Shown here: positions 44,811 through 53,662 of the stretch, in pieces
How positions within the stretch are numbered: position 1 is the first letter of the stretch
How the letters are laid out: the number at the start of each line of letters is the position of its first letter
Origin: Aureisphaera galaxeae
GTDB taxonomy: Bacteria; Bacteroidota; Bacteroidia; Flavobacteriales; Flavobacteriaceae
Reading direction: 5' to 3'
Length of the DNA stretch: 64,000 bases
Assembly (NCBI RefSeq): GCF_028561275.1
Contig: NZ_JAQQTF010000006.1
Span: 310,001-374,000, forward strand
Notes under the pieces: generated by a model
Told to the model about the DNA's origin: nothing
Database searches by the model: none
The model's input: the letters and a program-made list of their open reading frames with translations, nothing else
Position numbers and translations under genes: made by a program

Positions 44811-46124
44811 CTAGTTTGGGGTATAATCAATTCGTACTATTTTCTTTGTTTGTTTGGTCACCTTAAACCGGTCGTCCATGCGGTAGCCTACTACCCAAAC
44901 GATCTGATCTCCACTGCAAAGGAGCCAACAATTTTCTTTGGCCACCAAAGATAACTTTTCATCCTTAAAAAACTTACTCAATTTCTTTTTTCCTTGCATT
45001 CCAAAGGGATAAAAGCTATCCCCCTCTTCCCACTTTCGCAATAACAGCGGATACGTGAGCGTCTCCGTGTCTACAAAAACCGTATGGCCATTGGTAATTT
45101 CGAACCGTTCGGCTTGTGAAAAAGCAAGAGAAATAGGAGCTTCCATACTTGTCGTGGCGGCTTCAATTTCATAACGGCCTTCCGGACCTTCTATCTCTAA
45201 GACAGTTAGCAAAAGATGTTCCCTATTTTTTAGGATTCTGTGACTGCTGGATAACACTTGCTTTCCGGTCTGTGCTTCCAATAAATCCCGTAGGGTATCG
45301 AAATCGGTGAATCCGTAGGGATGCAGTAACTCAAACAATAAGGCATCGGTATTGGGTAAATCCTGTAGTTTAGGGATATTGATTATAATACCCTCGGCTG
45401 TTTCTTCGACCACAAGTTTCTGCACCAATTGAATGTAATCATCGATCAGCTTGCTGCTCTGATCCAAATAATTCTGAGTGCTTTGAAATCCTTTTTGTGC
45501 TTTCTCTCCCAAATCCTTGTATGCGGGAATGAGAGTATGCCGAATCTGATTCCGAAGGTATTTCGTATCTGCATTACTGCTATCCTCACGCCAATACAGA
45601 TCATTTTCCTTGGCATAAGTCAAGATTTCTTCTCGAGAGAAAGCCAATAAAGGACGGATGGTATTTTCATTTTGTTTGGGAATACCACGAAGTCCGCGAA
45701 GTCCCGTTCTTCTGGAAAGATTGATAAAAAAGGTCTCCATGTCATCATCGGCATGATGTCCAGTTGCCAAATAATCGTATCCTTCCCTACCTAATAGCTC
45801 CTCAAACCATTGGTACCGCAATTCCCGAGCGGCCATCTGAATGGACACTTTATGTTCCTTCGCGAAAGTATCCGTCTCAAACCGTTTGGTGTGAAAAGGA
45901 AGCCCCAGATCTTCGGCTGATCTGCGAACAAAAGTCTCGTCTTCATCACTTTCGTCTCCTCTCAGTCCGAAGTTGCAATGCGCCAAAGCAATACTGTATC
46001 CCGATTGAAACAGAAGGTGTACCAGCACCATACTATCCACCCCTCCACTGCAGGCAACTAAAATCTTTTTGCCTTTGGCAATGGGAAATTCCCTCTCCAT
46101 ATGTTCTTTAAAAGTTGATAACAT
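44811..46124 (-). CDS. tilS: tRNA(Ile)-lysidine synthase
   Basis: 437 residues from the ATG at 46124. N-terminal PP-loop ATPase with SGGVDSMVLV, then NFGLRGDES and GHHADDDMET, all typical of TilS; the C-terminal domain follows (YPFGMQGKKKLSKFFKDEK). Modifies the wobble cytidine of the AUA-reading tRNA-Ile with lysine; essential in most bacteria. A six-codon longer reading uses TTG at 46142, which I consider less likely. Confidence 0.93.
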   Translation of the reverse strand: MLSTFKEHMEREFPIAKGKKILVACSGGVDSMVLVHLLFQSGYSIALAHCNFGLRGDESDEDETFVRRSAEDLGLPFHTKRFETDTFAKEHKVSIQMAARELRYQWFEELLGREGYDYLATGHHADDDMETFFINLSRRTGLRGLRGIPKQNENTIRPLLAFSREEILTYAKENDLYWREDSSNADTKYLRNQIRHTLIPAYKDLGEKAQKGFQSTQNYLDQSSKLIDDYIQLVQKLVVEETAEGIIINIPKLQDLPNTDALLFELLHPYGFTDFDTLRDLLEAQTGKQVLSSSHRILKNREHLLLTVLEIEGPEGRYEIEAATTSMEAPISLAFSQAERFEITNGHTVFVDTETLTYPLLLRKWEEGDSFYPFGMQGKKKLSKFFKDEKLSLVAKENCWLLCSGDQIVWVVGYRMDDRFKVTKQTKKIVRIDYTPN

Positions 46125-46181
46125 GGCTTGAAATGCCTTCAAAAATACTGAAAGAAGTAATATACCTTTCCAAAGAATACG

Positions 46182-47480
46182 TTAACCTTCCAACACCTTC
46201 CGCATGGCCTTGGCTTTGAGCAAACATTCTTCGTATTCATTTTCGGGTATGGATTTGGCCGTGATAGCCCCTCCTACCGAATAACTCACATAGCATGCTT
46301 GGGCATTGTATAGAATACTGCGTATGACCACATTGAAGTCGAAGTCACCTGTGGGTGTAAAATATCCAATAGCTCCGCTGTACAGACCTCTTTTGGCATC
46401 CTCTAGGTTTTCAATAATCTTCATGGCGGATACTTTGGGAGCTCCGGTCATACTTCCCATGGGGAAGGTATTCTTAATGAGGGAAACCGATGGGAAATCC
46501 TCTGGAATTTCGCAGGTAATGGTCGAAATCATTTGATGTACTTGTTCAAATGAATAGATTTTGCACAATTCTTCGACTCCCACAGAACCCTTGATAGCAA
46601 ATCGGGAAAGGTCGTTTCGTACCAAGTCGGTGATCATGATATTCTCACTTCGCTCTTTGGGGTCGTTTTCTAGAAACCGCGCCATTTCTGCATCGGCCAC
46701 AGGGTCTTCCAAACGTTTGGCAGTTCCTTTTATAGGTTGTGATACCACATGGGTTCCTTCCCTCCTGAGATAACGCTCTGGAGAAGCTGAAAGCGCATAC
46801 AAGTCGCCCAAACGTAAAAACGTGGCAAACGGTGGAATAGAAATTTCATTGAGGTGATGAAAAGCCCGTATGGGGTCTATGGTCGTTTGTTCGGCAAAGA
46901 ATTCCTGACAAAAATTGGCCTCATAAATATCCCCACGATCAATGTGACGAAGCATTTCATTCACTTTGGCGAAATAATTATCCTTTGAGGTGCGCAGGCG
47001 TATCCGGATATTTTCTTCGGAAACCAAAGATTCCGTTTTCACCTGTTGCTGGTTTACTAACTCCCAATCCTTTTCCATTTCATCAGCAACCTCTTCCAAA
47101 TAATGCATTTCCACTTCCGTATCTGTGAAGAGGAATACTTTTTTCGGCCGAAAAAAATAGAGATCGGGAAATTGAAGGCCGTCGAAATTTCGGGAATGCA
47201 ATTGCTCCACATCATTTTTAAGATCGTACGAAAGATAACCGAACATCCAATCCGGCGTATTTTTCCGATAGGTTGCCAGTGCATCGAAAGCATGGGAAGC
47301 TCCTATTTCGATTTTAGACTTGGCATCGACCGCCAATAGCGCCCTATAGCTACTATGATTCTGATTGTGGTCATTGGAATCTAGCCAAATCACCTCCTCA
47401 TATCGTTGTGCCCAAAGGAGCAACTGTCGCTTCAAGGAATCGGTTAAAGAAATAGGGTATTTCTTTAGGATTCGCTCCAC
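46182..47480 (-). CDS. pabB: Aminodeoxychorismate synthase component I (PabB-type)
   Basis: 432 residues of the chorismate-binding family: EANFCQEFFAE, SPERYLR, KGTAKR, the signature RSENIMITDLVRNDLSR, and GSMTGAPKVSAMKIIE. The PIKGTAKR sequence carries Lys where anthranilate synthases usually have Thr or Ala, which supports PabB over TrpE. Makes 4-amino-4-deoxychorismate for folate. The start is GTG at 47480, overlapping the stop of the FMN reductase gene by one base (TAGTG). Confidence 0.87.
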   Translation of the reverse strand: MERILKKYPISLTDSLKRQLLLWAQRYEEVIWLDSNDHNQNHSSYRALLAVDAKSKIEIGASHAFDALATYRKNTPDWMFGYLSYDLKNDVEQLHSRNFDGLQFPDLYFFRPKKVFLFTDTEVEMHYLEEVADEMEKDWELVNQQQVKTESLVSEENIRIRLRTSKDNYFAKVNEMLRHIDRGDIYEANFCQEFFAEQTTIDPIRAFHHLNEISIPPFATFLRLGDLYALSASPERYLRREGTHVVSQPIKGTAKRLEDPVADAEMARFLENDPKERSENIMITDLVRNDLSRFAIKGSVGVEELCKIYSFEQVHQMISTITCEIPEDFPSVSLIKNTFPMGSMTGAPKVSAMKIIENLEDAKRGLYSGAIGYFTPTGDFDFNVVIRSILYNAQACYVSYSVGGAITAKSIPENEYEECLLKAKAMRKVLEG

Positions 47481-48016
47481 TATAGACTTGCTAAAAGGGC
47501 ATCTACCGCCTGTGAAACCGTTTCGGCGAGCTCTGCATCGTTAATCCTAGATTCTTCTTCCGAATAATTCTGGTAGAAAGAAGGAAAGGTAACCGAGGCT
47601 ACAACTTCTGCTCCCGTTCTGGGAAGTGCTCCAGAGAGGTATTGGTTGGCGGAAAGTCCTCCCCTTCCTCCTGGTGATGCACTAAGAACGAGCACCTTTT
47701 TACCTTCACCATAGTTACGTTCAATACGGGAAAGCCAGTCGGTCACATTCTTGAAAAAGGCCGAAACCCCCGAATTATGTTCATTTACCGAAATGATAAG
47801 CCCGTCAGCCCCTTGAATTTTTTCCAACAGACTGGAAAGTTCGGAAGGAAACCCTGCTTCCTTTTCCAAATCTTCACTGTACATAGGTAAAGGATAATCG
47901 GTCAGCTTAATAACCGAAATCTCATGATTAGCGATGGTTGAAGCTATATGCGAAACAAGTTTGTGATTGATGGAAGTACTGCTGTTACTTCCGGCAAAGG
48001 CAAGAATCTTTTTCAT
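47480..48016 (-). CDS. NADPH-dependent FMN reductase-family flavoprotein
   Basis: 178 residues, flavodoxin-like fold. FMN phosphate loop GSNSSTSIN at the N-terminus, the middle loop with SVNEHNSGVSAFFKN, and SASPGGRGG before the last strand-helix. Family members reduce FMN, azo dyes, quinones or chromate with NAD(P)H. Coupled to pabB by a one-base overlap. Follows a terminator, so its promoter lies in the short gap before it. Confidence 0.87.
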   Translation of the reverse strand: MKKILAFAGSNSSTSINHKLVSHIASTIANHEISVIKLTDYPLPMYSEDLEKEAGFPSELSSLLEKIQGADGLIISVNEHNSGVSAFFKNVTDWLSRIERNYGEGKKVLVLSASPGGRGGLSANQYLSGALPRTGAEVVASVTFPSFYQNYSEEESRINDAELAETVSQAVDALLASL

Positions 48017-48036
48017 GTTGTAAATATATTGAAAAC

Positions 48037-48066
48037 CAAAAAAACCACCCGAGAATTCGGGTGGTT
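48037..48066 (-). terminator. Terminator after T9SS lectin-fold gene
   Basis: Stem AACCACCCGA / TCGGGTGGTT around GAATTC-type loop; seven T follow on the minus strand. 30 bp after the stop at 48096 and 20 bp before the FMN reductase start. Confidence 0.85.
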
Positions 48067-48095
48067 CAAATTTAAAAAAGCAATTATTAAAAGGA

Positions 48096-49607
48096 TTACC
48101 TTTTCACTAGCTTTTGAATCGATTTTTCTTTTTCATTATGTATTTCCACAAAGTAGACCCCAGCGGGTAATGAGGCTACGTTTATGATTTCTTCTTGACC
48201 TGTTTGCAACACTAGCTTACCCTCAAGATTATATATGTGTACAGTTTTAAAAGTGTTCTCGGTTTGTATCCGCACTTCATCCAACGCTGGATTTGGTGAA
48301 AGCGAAAATGATAGGTTGGAAAAATCCTCAACACCAATAACAAGGTCGCTAAAAATAATGTCATCCACCCAAAATTCACTATCAGCAGAGCGCGCCTTAT
48401 ATACCAATCCTCCCACTGCCGTTGGATAATCGCCGTTCGAATTCGTGAAATCGGTTCCCGCAGGAATAACAGTAACACCATCCACATCCATATACCATAC
48501 CGATACATCAATCCCTGCAGTAATATCCCACCACATTCGTACTCGGAACCATTGATCTTGGGGAAAAGTGAACGTGACCTCACCCAATGCGGAATCGGTT
48601 ACTTTCCCAACCCCAGGATTGGTCCCATCTTCGTTGAAAATAATATCCCCAACCACAGAACCTCCATCTACCAGTGGCATCTCGCCTTGAATGGAAAAAG
48701 CAGCCTCTTTTCCTGAAGGTACATAGAGATAGAAAATATTGTACCAAAATCCGAAAATCTTATTCCCAAAATTTAAAACCGAAGTCGCACTGGTCCCATC
48801 AGACATATAACCTGCATTTGAGCCACTGTAAGTATTGGTTCCATTTATGGCAATAGGACCATACTCCCACCATGCATTATCGGAAAGGGGTTCATCATAT
48901 TCCATATCATCAAAATACGGGTCTTGTGAAGGATTGGGCATTTCATTAGTATACTCAATAAGGTCTATAAAGTATTCGTTATCGGCAGATATAGAAAAGA
49001 AATTTACCCCACCCAAGCTCGTTGGCACAGTGCCATTAGAATCTGTAAAAGGGGTACCGGCTGGAAGCACGGTACCATTATCCACAATAAATTCCCAAGT
49101 AGCATTATCTATACCCCCTGTAAGATCAAAGTTCATTTCAATATCGAACCATTGGTCATGCGGAAAATTATAGGTTACCGCTCCCAAAGCTGAATTATCG
49201 ATAAGGCCTTCTCCGGGAGTTAATAGGTCTTGATTAAAATGGATATTCCCAACAATCCATTCGCCTCCTCCTACGGGAACTATCCCCTGTAAATTGAAGT
49301 AGGCTTCCCTGTTGGAAGGAACATACATGCAAAACTTTAAGGACCAAAGCCCAGAGGTCTGATTCCCTAAATTTAGGACAGGATCTACGACGTCACCAGC
49401 ACCGGGATCACTGGGTCGCATATATCCATTATAAGGAGGTGAACATCCACCATTCCCAACGCTAATGCATTCTCCCGTCCATGAACTCCACCAAGGAGGA
49501 CACTCGCCAATGTCTATCCAATTAAAATCGTCTGTAAATTGTGCCTGGGCGCTAAAAATTGCGAAGCATGCGCTAAGCACCATCGCCAAAAAGTACTTGT
49601 TTTTCAT
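48096..49607 (-). CDS. T9SS-exported protein with two tandem concanavalin-like domains
   Basis: 503 residues. Signal peptide (to about 22, SAQAQ), two homologous beta-rich domains (about 24-225 and 233-420) each with the pattern LGNQ/FGNK-x-GLW-x-YVPS-EA-x-QG and a later ADNE/ADSE-x-F/W-x-D motif, typical of jelly-roll (LamG-like) folds. The C-terminal T9SS type A sorting domain (about 430-503) has SLSPNPALDEVRI, VHIYNLEGKLVL, LPAGVYFVEI and a basic end KLVKR. Expected on the cell surface or released. A single-domain paralog lies upstream; remnants of further copies fill the gaps between them. Ligand unknown. Confidence 0.85.
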   Translation of the reverse strand: MKNKYFLAMVLSACFAIFSAQAQFTDDFNWIDIGECPPWWSSWTGECISVGNGGCSPPYNGYMRPSDPGAGDVVDPVLNLGNQTSGLWSLKFCMYVPSNREAYFNLQGIVPVGGGEWIVGNIHFNQDLLTPGEGLIDNSALGAVTYNFPHDQWFDIEMNFDLTGGIDNATWEFIVDNGTVLPAGTPFTDSNGTVPTSLGGVNFFSISADNEYFIDLIEYTNEMPNPSQDPYFDDMEYDEPLSDNAWWEYGPIAINGTNTYSGSNAGYMSDGTSATSVLNFGNKIFGFWYNIFYLYVPSGKEAAFSIQGEMPLVDGGSVVGDIIFNEDGTNPGVGKVTDSALGEVTFTFPQDQWFRVRMWWDITAGIDVSVWYMDVDGVTVIPAGTDFTNSNGDYPTAVGGLVYKARSADSEFWVDDIIFSDLVIGVEDFSNLSFSLSPNPALDEVRIQTENTFKTVHIYNLEGKLVLQTGQEEIINVASLPAGVYFVEIHNEKEKSIQKLVKR

Positions 49608-49639
49608 AGAATTTAGTTTTTAGTTGTTTTATGGTTTGG

Positions 49640-49855
49640 TCATCATATAAGGTTGTGGATCTTCTTTAATATGCCCCCCGAAGGCACCGTTGCAGGTTAC
49701 TGTCCCTCCCAGTATTTCGCACGGGCCTCCGTCCCAAGATCCACCAAGGGGGGCATGTACGTTTACTTGTTAGAAACAGTCAATATAGTATGTCCATCCA
49801 TCAAAATAGGTGAAAAAAGCGCACCTACGGTCGCCAAAAAGTAGTTGTGTTTCAT
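49640..49855 (-). pseudogene. Decayed third copy of the T9SS lectin-fold gene
   Basis: Minus-strand ATG at 49855 opens MKHNYFLATVGALF, the same signal-peptide start as both neighbours (MKHKYFLAMVL, MKNKYFLAMVL), and stops after 30 codons. Further on, another frame reads CPPWW, matching ECPPWWSSW in the 503-residue protein, followed by shifts and stops. The sequence 5' of the ATG (TGACCAAACCATA, ACAACTAAAAAC) matches that before the 49607 start. So this is a truncated, frameshifted paralog. Confidence 0.65.
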
Positions 49856-49921
49856 AGAATTTTTGTTTTTAGTTGTCTTATATGGTTTGGTCATCAGAAA
49901 TGTTCTGATAGGTAACAATGA

Positions 49922-50827
49922 TTACTTTTTTATGAGCCTTTGTATACTCTTTCTATCTCCCATACGAACTTCGACTAGGTAGATTCCTTTGGGCAATGCA
50001 GTCATGGGAATTGTCTGGCCACTCCCTTCCTTGCTATCCAAGATCAAATTCCCCTGAATACCATATACCTTCCATCCATCAACAGGTTCGTTGGTGAATA
50101 GGGTTGCTGTATCGTTCACTGGATTGGGAAGTATAACTACGGGTTCAGTTTGACTTTCAACTGTATTCAAAATTATTAGGTTATCCTCAAAATTGAAGTT
50201 GTCCACAAAAAAATCGGCAACAGCATTAACTGCTCTAAATTCAACTCCTCCCAAACTTGTAGGGGTACTTCCGTTGGAATTTATAAATGGACTTCCTTCT
50301 TCAATAACAATGGCATCGTTAACACTCATCCCCCAAGAAGGTCCGCTGATTCCAAGAAGCTCGAAATTCATGGCGACACGAAACCACTCATCGTGAGGGA
50401 AGTCGAACGTTACGGATCCAAAAAATGTATCTGTAATCTCTCCCACTCCAGGTAAAATATTGTTTTCATTAAATAAAAAGTGGCCCACTATATATTCCCC
50501 GCCAGTCACAGGAATAATGCCCTGTAGACTAAAGTAGGCTTCTTTTCCAGAAGGAATGTACATGTCGAACTCCAATCCCCAATCCCCAAAAATCTGATTG
50601 CCCAAAAAGAGAACGGCATCATCATTAAATTGGGAAGGGATATGTCCTATTTTTTCTCCCTTATTCCCGACAACAATCAAAGGGTTTCCGGAATCCTCCC
50701 AAGTAGTCCACCAACTGCTGCAGGCACAGGCGTCGGGATATTCCATGTCATCCATAAATTGTGCGTTTGCTTCAAAAAAGGCAAAGAAAACGCACAGCAC
50801 CATCGCCAAAAAGTACTTGTGTTTCAT
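49922..50827 (-). CDS. T9SS-exported protein with one concanavalin-like domain
   Basis: 301 residues, paralog of the 503-residue protein but with one domain. Signal peptide (to about 22, EANAQ), beta domain (about 24-215; LGNQIFGDWGLEFDMYIPSG, FDFPHDEWFRV, SLGGVEFRAVN) and T9SS type A tail (about 228-301; VILPNPVNDTA, LPKGIYLVEVR, RLIKK). Predicted surface or secreted protein. Lies in tandem with its larger relative. Confidence 0.85.
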   Translation of the reverse strand: MKHKYFLAMVLCVFFAFFEANAQFMDDMEYPDACACSSWWTTWEDSGNPLIVVGNKGEKIGHIPSQFNDDAVLFLGNQIFGDWGLEFDMYIPSGKEAYFSLQGIIPVTGGEYIVGHFLFNENNILPGVGEITDTFFGSVTFDFPHDEWFRVAMNFELLGISGPSWGMSVNDAIVIEEGSPFINSNGSTPTSLGGVEFRAVNAVADFFVDNFNFEDNLIILNTVESQTEPVVILPNPVNDTATLFTNEPVDGWKVYGIQGNLILDSKEGSGQTIPMTALPKGIYLVEVRMGDRKSIQRLIKK

Positions 50828-51204
50828 AAAGGTTAGTTTTTAGTTGCATATGTATAGGTATCGATCCCCGAATACCATCGGATTTCAAACAATGATTTTG
50901 TACTAAAAAACTTTGGTGGATATAATTGGGAACAGAGGCACATTCCAAAATAGGTGAATTCCTATAATTTGGAACGGTTCCATAAGGGTGGGAGGGACTA
51001 TACCCTTAAGCAATACTCTCGCCAAAAAGCACTGCAATATTTTGATTAAAGTTCTTTAGTTGTGGCTTTAAGTTACAAAAAATAAATTGAATCAAGTTGA
51101 CTAACAGTCTTAAAACTTGAAATTTCAAGTAAGATACAAGCCCTGCGGCCTAGGAAATTATGGGGTTTCAAAAAGTTAATTTAAAAACTACAGATCGTTA
51201 GTTT
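50828..51204 (-). other. 377-bp upstream region of T9SS gene, with possible fourth gene remnant
   Basis: No intact gene. It should contain the promoter of the 301-residue T9SS gene. At 51008-51066 the minus strand resembles the 5' end of the T9SS family genes (ACAACTAAAGAACTTTAATC, then GTGCTTTTTGGCGAGAGTAT beside GTACTTTTTGGCGATGGTGC), suggesting another fossil copy. The rest shows nothing I can name. Confidence 0.4.
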
Positions 51205-51822
51205 TTAAGGGATATAATTTTCAAGAATACCTACAATCTTCTCATAATTCTTGATCATTTCTGGGGTTTCATATTCTTTTACATCTTCGAGACTCCATTT
51301 AAATTGTTCTAATGCGGTATGTCCTTCTTTATTTCTCAAGGCAGGGTTCGCTTTCTTGGATAAGAGATAGGTCAGGATTTCTGAACTAGAGGTATACATA
51401 AGGGCAGTGTATCCCGTTTGGGATTGCATGTTGACCGCCGCTCCACTTTCGGCCAAAAATTGTACCAAGTCCAAGTGGTTTCTATTGGCTGCCATCATGA
51501 GCGTGGTCATTCCCAAATAACAGGGTTGGTTTATGTCTGCTCCCTTTTCAACCAGTAACCTGGCAATATTTGTAAGTCCTCGAAAACCAGTTTTGAAGAG
51601 CGCACTGTTGCCGTCCTCGTCCACACCTGTAATATCTGCACCTCTATGGAGCAAGTATAAAGCAATATCTTCCTTGCCCGCTTGGATCGCCTTCATTAAT
51701 AGGGTCTGTTGCCATTCACCCAAACAATTAATGTCTTCTCCAGCTTCGATCATACTTCGAACTGTGGTTAGGTCGCCACTCTCCACAGCATATTGAATCT
51801 CCTCAGTGCACTTTGTCTTCAT
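51205..51822 (-). CDS. Ankyrin-repeat protein
   Basis: 205 residues, no signal peptide. About five ankyrin repeats from residue 8 to 175, with consensus pieces such as TLLMKAIQAGKEDIALYLL, ADITGVDEDGNSALF, ARLLVEKGADIN, GMTTLMMAANRNHLDLVQFL and GYTALMY. Protein-protein binding scaffold, cytosolic. It follows the 207-residue unknown gene on the same strand after 70 bp, so they may work together. Partner unknown. Confidence 0.88.
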   Translation of the reverse strand: MKTKCTEEIQYAVESGDLTTVRSMIEAGEDINCLGEWQQTLLMKAIQAGKEDIALYLLHRGADITGVDEDGNSALFKTGFRGLTNIARLLVEKGADINQPCYLGMTTLMMAANRNHLDLVQFLAESGAAVNMQSQTGYTALMYTSSSEILTYLLSKKANPALRNKEGHTALEQFKWSLEDVKEYETPEMIKNYEKIVGILENYIP

Positions 51823-51892
51823 TGGTTATTAATTCTTTCTCATTTTATGATCATTTTTTTTGGACATGCACCAGCTCCCCCACAGAACTTTC

Positions 51893-52516
51893 TTATCGAA
51901 AGGAATCGACCAATCCGTTATATACCGTTAAAACCTCTTGGTACTTATCCAACTCTAGCCCGCCCAAAACCACATCATAGGGCAGTTCATTATCTTCCTT
52001 TCGCACTGACAAAAAAAGTACTTTTCTGTCTCCCTTCCAGACGGTGTATTGGCCTTCAAATTCATGTAGAAAAGGAATTTGCATGAATAAGGTATCATAC
52101 ATATCCCAATGGGTTTGATCCTTTAAACTTTCTGGTCTTAAGGGTTTCGGATGTAAGGATTTGTCCGGCTGCTGCCCGAGTAATTCAGTAATCTCCCTTT
52201 TATAATTCTTAAAAGTCCTAGACACCGCGGCATGCTGTTCTTCATAGGTGAGATTCCCTGCATCCTGAGAACCGTAAAAGGTATCCGAATAACTAAGGAC
52301 AATCTGGGGGTAGATAAAATCGTCTGCGATCATTTCTACACCGGCACGAGACATCCCCAAAAGGTCTACATGCTTTAGATGATTGTACATTGGGGCATAA
52401 TTCCTAAACACATCCCACAAAGTCGCCTTGCGATTGCCTCTTTGTATGATGGTTTCAAAAAATTGCTGAGGACTTTTTTCCTCAATCCAAAAAGATGTTT
52501 TCATGATAAAAGACAT
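51893..52516 (-). CDS. Cytosolic protein of unknown function upstream of the ankyrin gene
   Basis: 207 residues, no signal peptide or membrane helix, acidic to neutral. Aromatic-rich (YAPMYNHLKHVDLLGMSRAG, HWDMYDTLFMQIPFLHEFEG) with no motif I recognise. ATG at 52516, or ATG at 52504 four codons later. The upstream region holds a paired CCGTTnAA element that also precedes the small Cys-containing protein gene at 52739-53101. Confidence 0.65.
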   Translation of the reverse strand: MSFIMKTSFWIEEKSPQQFFETIIQRGNRKATLWDVFRNYAPMYNHLKHVDLLGMSRAGVEMIADDFIYPQIVLSYSDTFYGSQDAGNLTYEEQHAAVSRTFKNYKREITELLGQQPDKSLHPKPLRPESLKDQTHWDMYDTLFMQIPFLHEFEGQYTVWKGDRKVLFLSVRKEDNELPYDVVLGGLELDKYQEVLTVYNGLVDSFR

Positions 52517-52620
52517 TTATTGAACGATTCCTTCATACGCTTGTATGAATCAGGAATCACATTAGCTCTAAATTGCCCTCAGCCCTTTTTATAATATTAC
52601 TAGGTTTTCATGAAAACAGG

Positions 52621-52660
52621 ATTTGCTTTTCGTTTAACGGTTGTATTTAGCATTGAACGG
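52621..52660 (-). promoter_or_regulatory. Repeated operator-like element, copy upstream of the 207-residue protein gene
   Basis: Minus strand: CCGTTCAAT, then ACCGTTAAACGAAAAGCAAA 20 bp later (repeat to repeat). Twenty bases (52621-52640) are identical to 53187-53206. Spaced direct repeats of about two helical turns are what LytTR or OmpR-type dimers bind. About 105 bp upstream of the gene start. Confidence 0.5.
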
Positions 52661-52682
52661 CTCCACAAAATCGACGAAATGA

Positions 52683-52705
52683 AAACTCCCGCCAAAACGG
52701 GAGTT
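52683..52705 (-). terminator. Terminator after the 120-residue exported protein gene
   Basis: Stem AACTCCCG / CGGGAGTT with a short loop, followed on the minus strand by TTTTCATTT; 34 bp after the stop at 52739. Confidence 0.65.
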
Positions 52706-52738
52706 CATATACTTCTACATTATATAGGTTCATACCTA

Positions 52739-53101
52739 TCAGCAACCTCCGAGAGGTGTAGAACTAGCGCCTAAGATGATCAAATCCTCACCAAAGGCAT
52801 TATAAGCCATATAGAATGCACAGGAAGCTGCGTTTCCCATTCCGCATTTTATACACGTAAAGCTCCTTTGTTGCCCCGTATGTCTATGTTTTGCGTTGAT
52901 GGTATAACGCCACTTGGTTTCATCGAAAGAAGAAGATTCTTCGTAAGCTAAATTGATAAGACAGGCAATTTCATTTTCTATATCGATACTGCTGATTTCA
53001 GAATTTGTCTTGGTAACCTCGATGTTTGATGTATTGGATATAGAAAACCCAAACAACAAAAAAGCGGTAAGTAGAATGGTAACTAATTTTAAGTGCTTCA
53101 T
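52739..53101 (-). CDS. Small exported Cys-containing protein of unknown function
   Basis: 120 residues. N-terminal signal peptide or anchor (KHLKLVTILLTAFLLFGFSI), mature part with five or so Cys including CIKCGMGNAASC and a terminal GGC. No known family comes to mind; disulfide-stabilised periplasmic or secreted protein is likely. Its promoter region carries the paired CCGTTnAA element. The following gene upstream (53273-53662) is also a small exported Cys-containing protein. Confidence 0.6.
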   Translation of the reverse strand: MKHLKLVTILLTAFLLFGFSISNTSNIEVTKTNSEISSIDIENEIACLINLAYEESSSFDETKWRYTINAKHRHTGQQRSFTCIKCGMGNAASCAFYMAYNAFGEDLIILGASSTPLGGC

Positions 53102-53186
53102 AATGATACAATTTTGATGATTAGTAATTAATGAACTTTTGTAATCCGTACGGTATACTAATACTAATCACTTTTATCGGATCATG

Positions 53187-53227
53187 AATTTGCTTTTCGT
53201 TTAACGGTCATATATCAGATTAAACGG
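53187..53227 (-). promoter_or_regulatory. Repeated operator-like element, copy upstream of the 120-residue protein gene
   Basis: Minus strand: ACCGTTTAAT, then ACCGTTAAACGAAAAGCAAA with the same 20-bp period as at 52621-52660. About 85 bp upstream of the gene start. Confidence 0.5.
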
Positions 53228-53272
53228 TAAAACGATCTATGGCAAGCAGACTTTTTGATGGGAAAGGTCATT

Positions 53273-53662
53273 CTAATTGTAAATTAAAACAGCTTCTCCG
53301 TTTTGGCACTCTACTCCGGAAGGTTCAGCAGGTAGCGAACAATCGCTTATGATCCCCCACTTTTCATTAAAGTTTCTTTCCGCTTGCCGGTGCTCTTCTA
53401 CCCTTTCAAGAAAGAGATTGACATTCGCCATATTCGCAGCATAAGGAACAAAACCTTGTGGGCCACCACAGGCCTTAGCGCCTACTTCAGTGTATGTCCA
53501 CAGTGCTGGGTCTTTACAGGAAACAGCGTTGGCCATTGCTTCAATTTCAGAAAACAAATTTTCCAAGGCTTGGGCATCTTCTTCCATGGACGAACCGTCA
53601 TCATCGGATTTGCAAGAGGCTAAGACCAAAAGAAGTGCAAGAAGGGGGATTAATTTTTTCAT
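53273..53662 (-). CDS. Small lipoprotein of unknown function
   Basis: 129 residues from the ATG at 53662. Lipoprotein signal with lipobox LASC followed by acidic linker (KSDDDGSSMEED). The mature domain has paired Cys (SCKDPALWTYTEVGAKACGG; ISDCSLPAE, VECQNGEA), probably two disulfides. A longer reading from 53701 would spoil the signal peptide. I know similar flavobacterial lipoproteins only as uncharacterised. Confidence 0.7.
   Translation of the reverse strand: MKKLIPLLALLLVLASCKSDDDGSSMEEDAQALENLFSEIEAMANAVSCKDPALWTYTEVGAKACGGPQGFVPYAANMANVNLFLERVEEHRQAERNFNEKWGIISDCSLPAEPSGVECQNGEAVLIYN

Noticed and set aside
49690-49790. Possible GG-leader bacteriocin-like peptide on the minus strand (GGSWDGGPCEIL)
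   Set aside because: No start codon in frame, and the DNA aligns with the ECPPWWSSW region of the neighbouring T9SS gene, so it is a fossil of that family.
49653-49844. Plus-strand 63-codon open frame
   Set aside because: It lies antisense over the decayed T9SS gene copy, with no ribosome site or recognisable product.
52619-53227. Two-unit CRISPR-like or insertion-sequence ends
   Set aside because: Only two copies 570 bp apart, each in a promoter position, with no spacer regularity or transposase.
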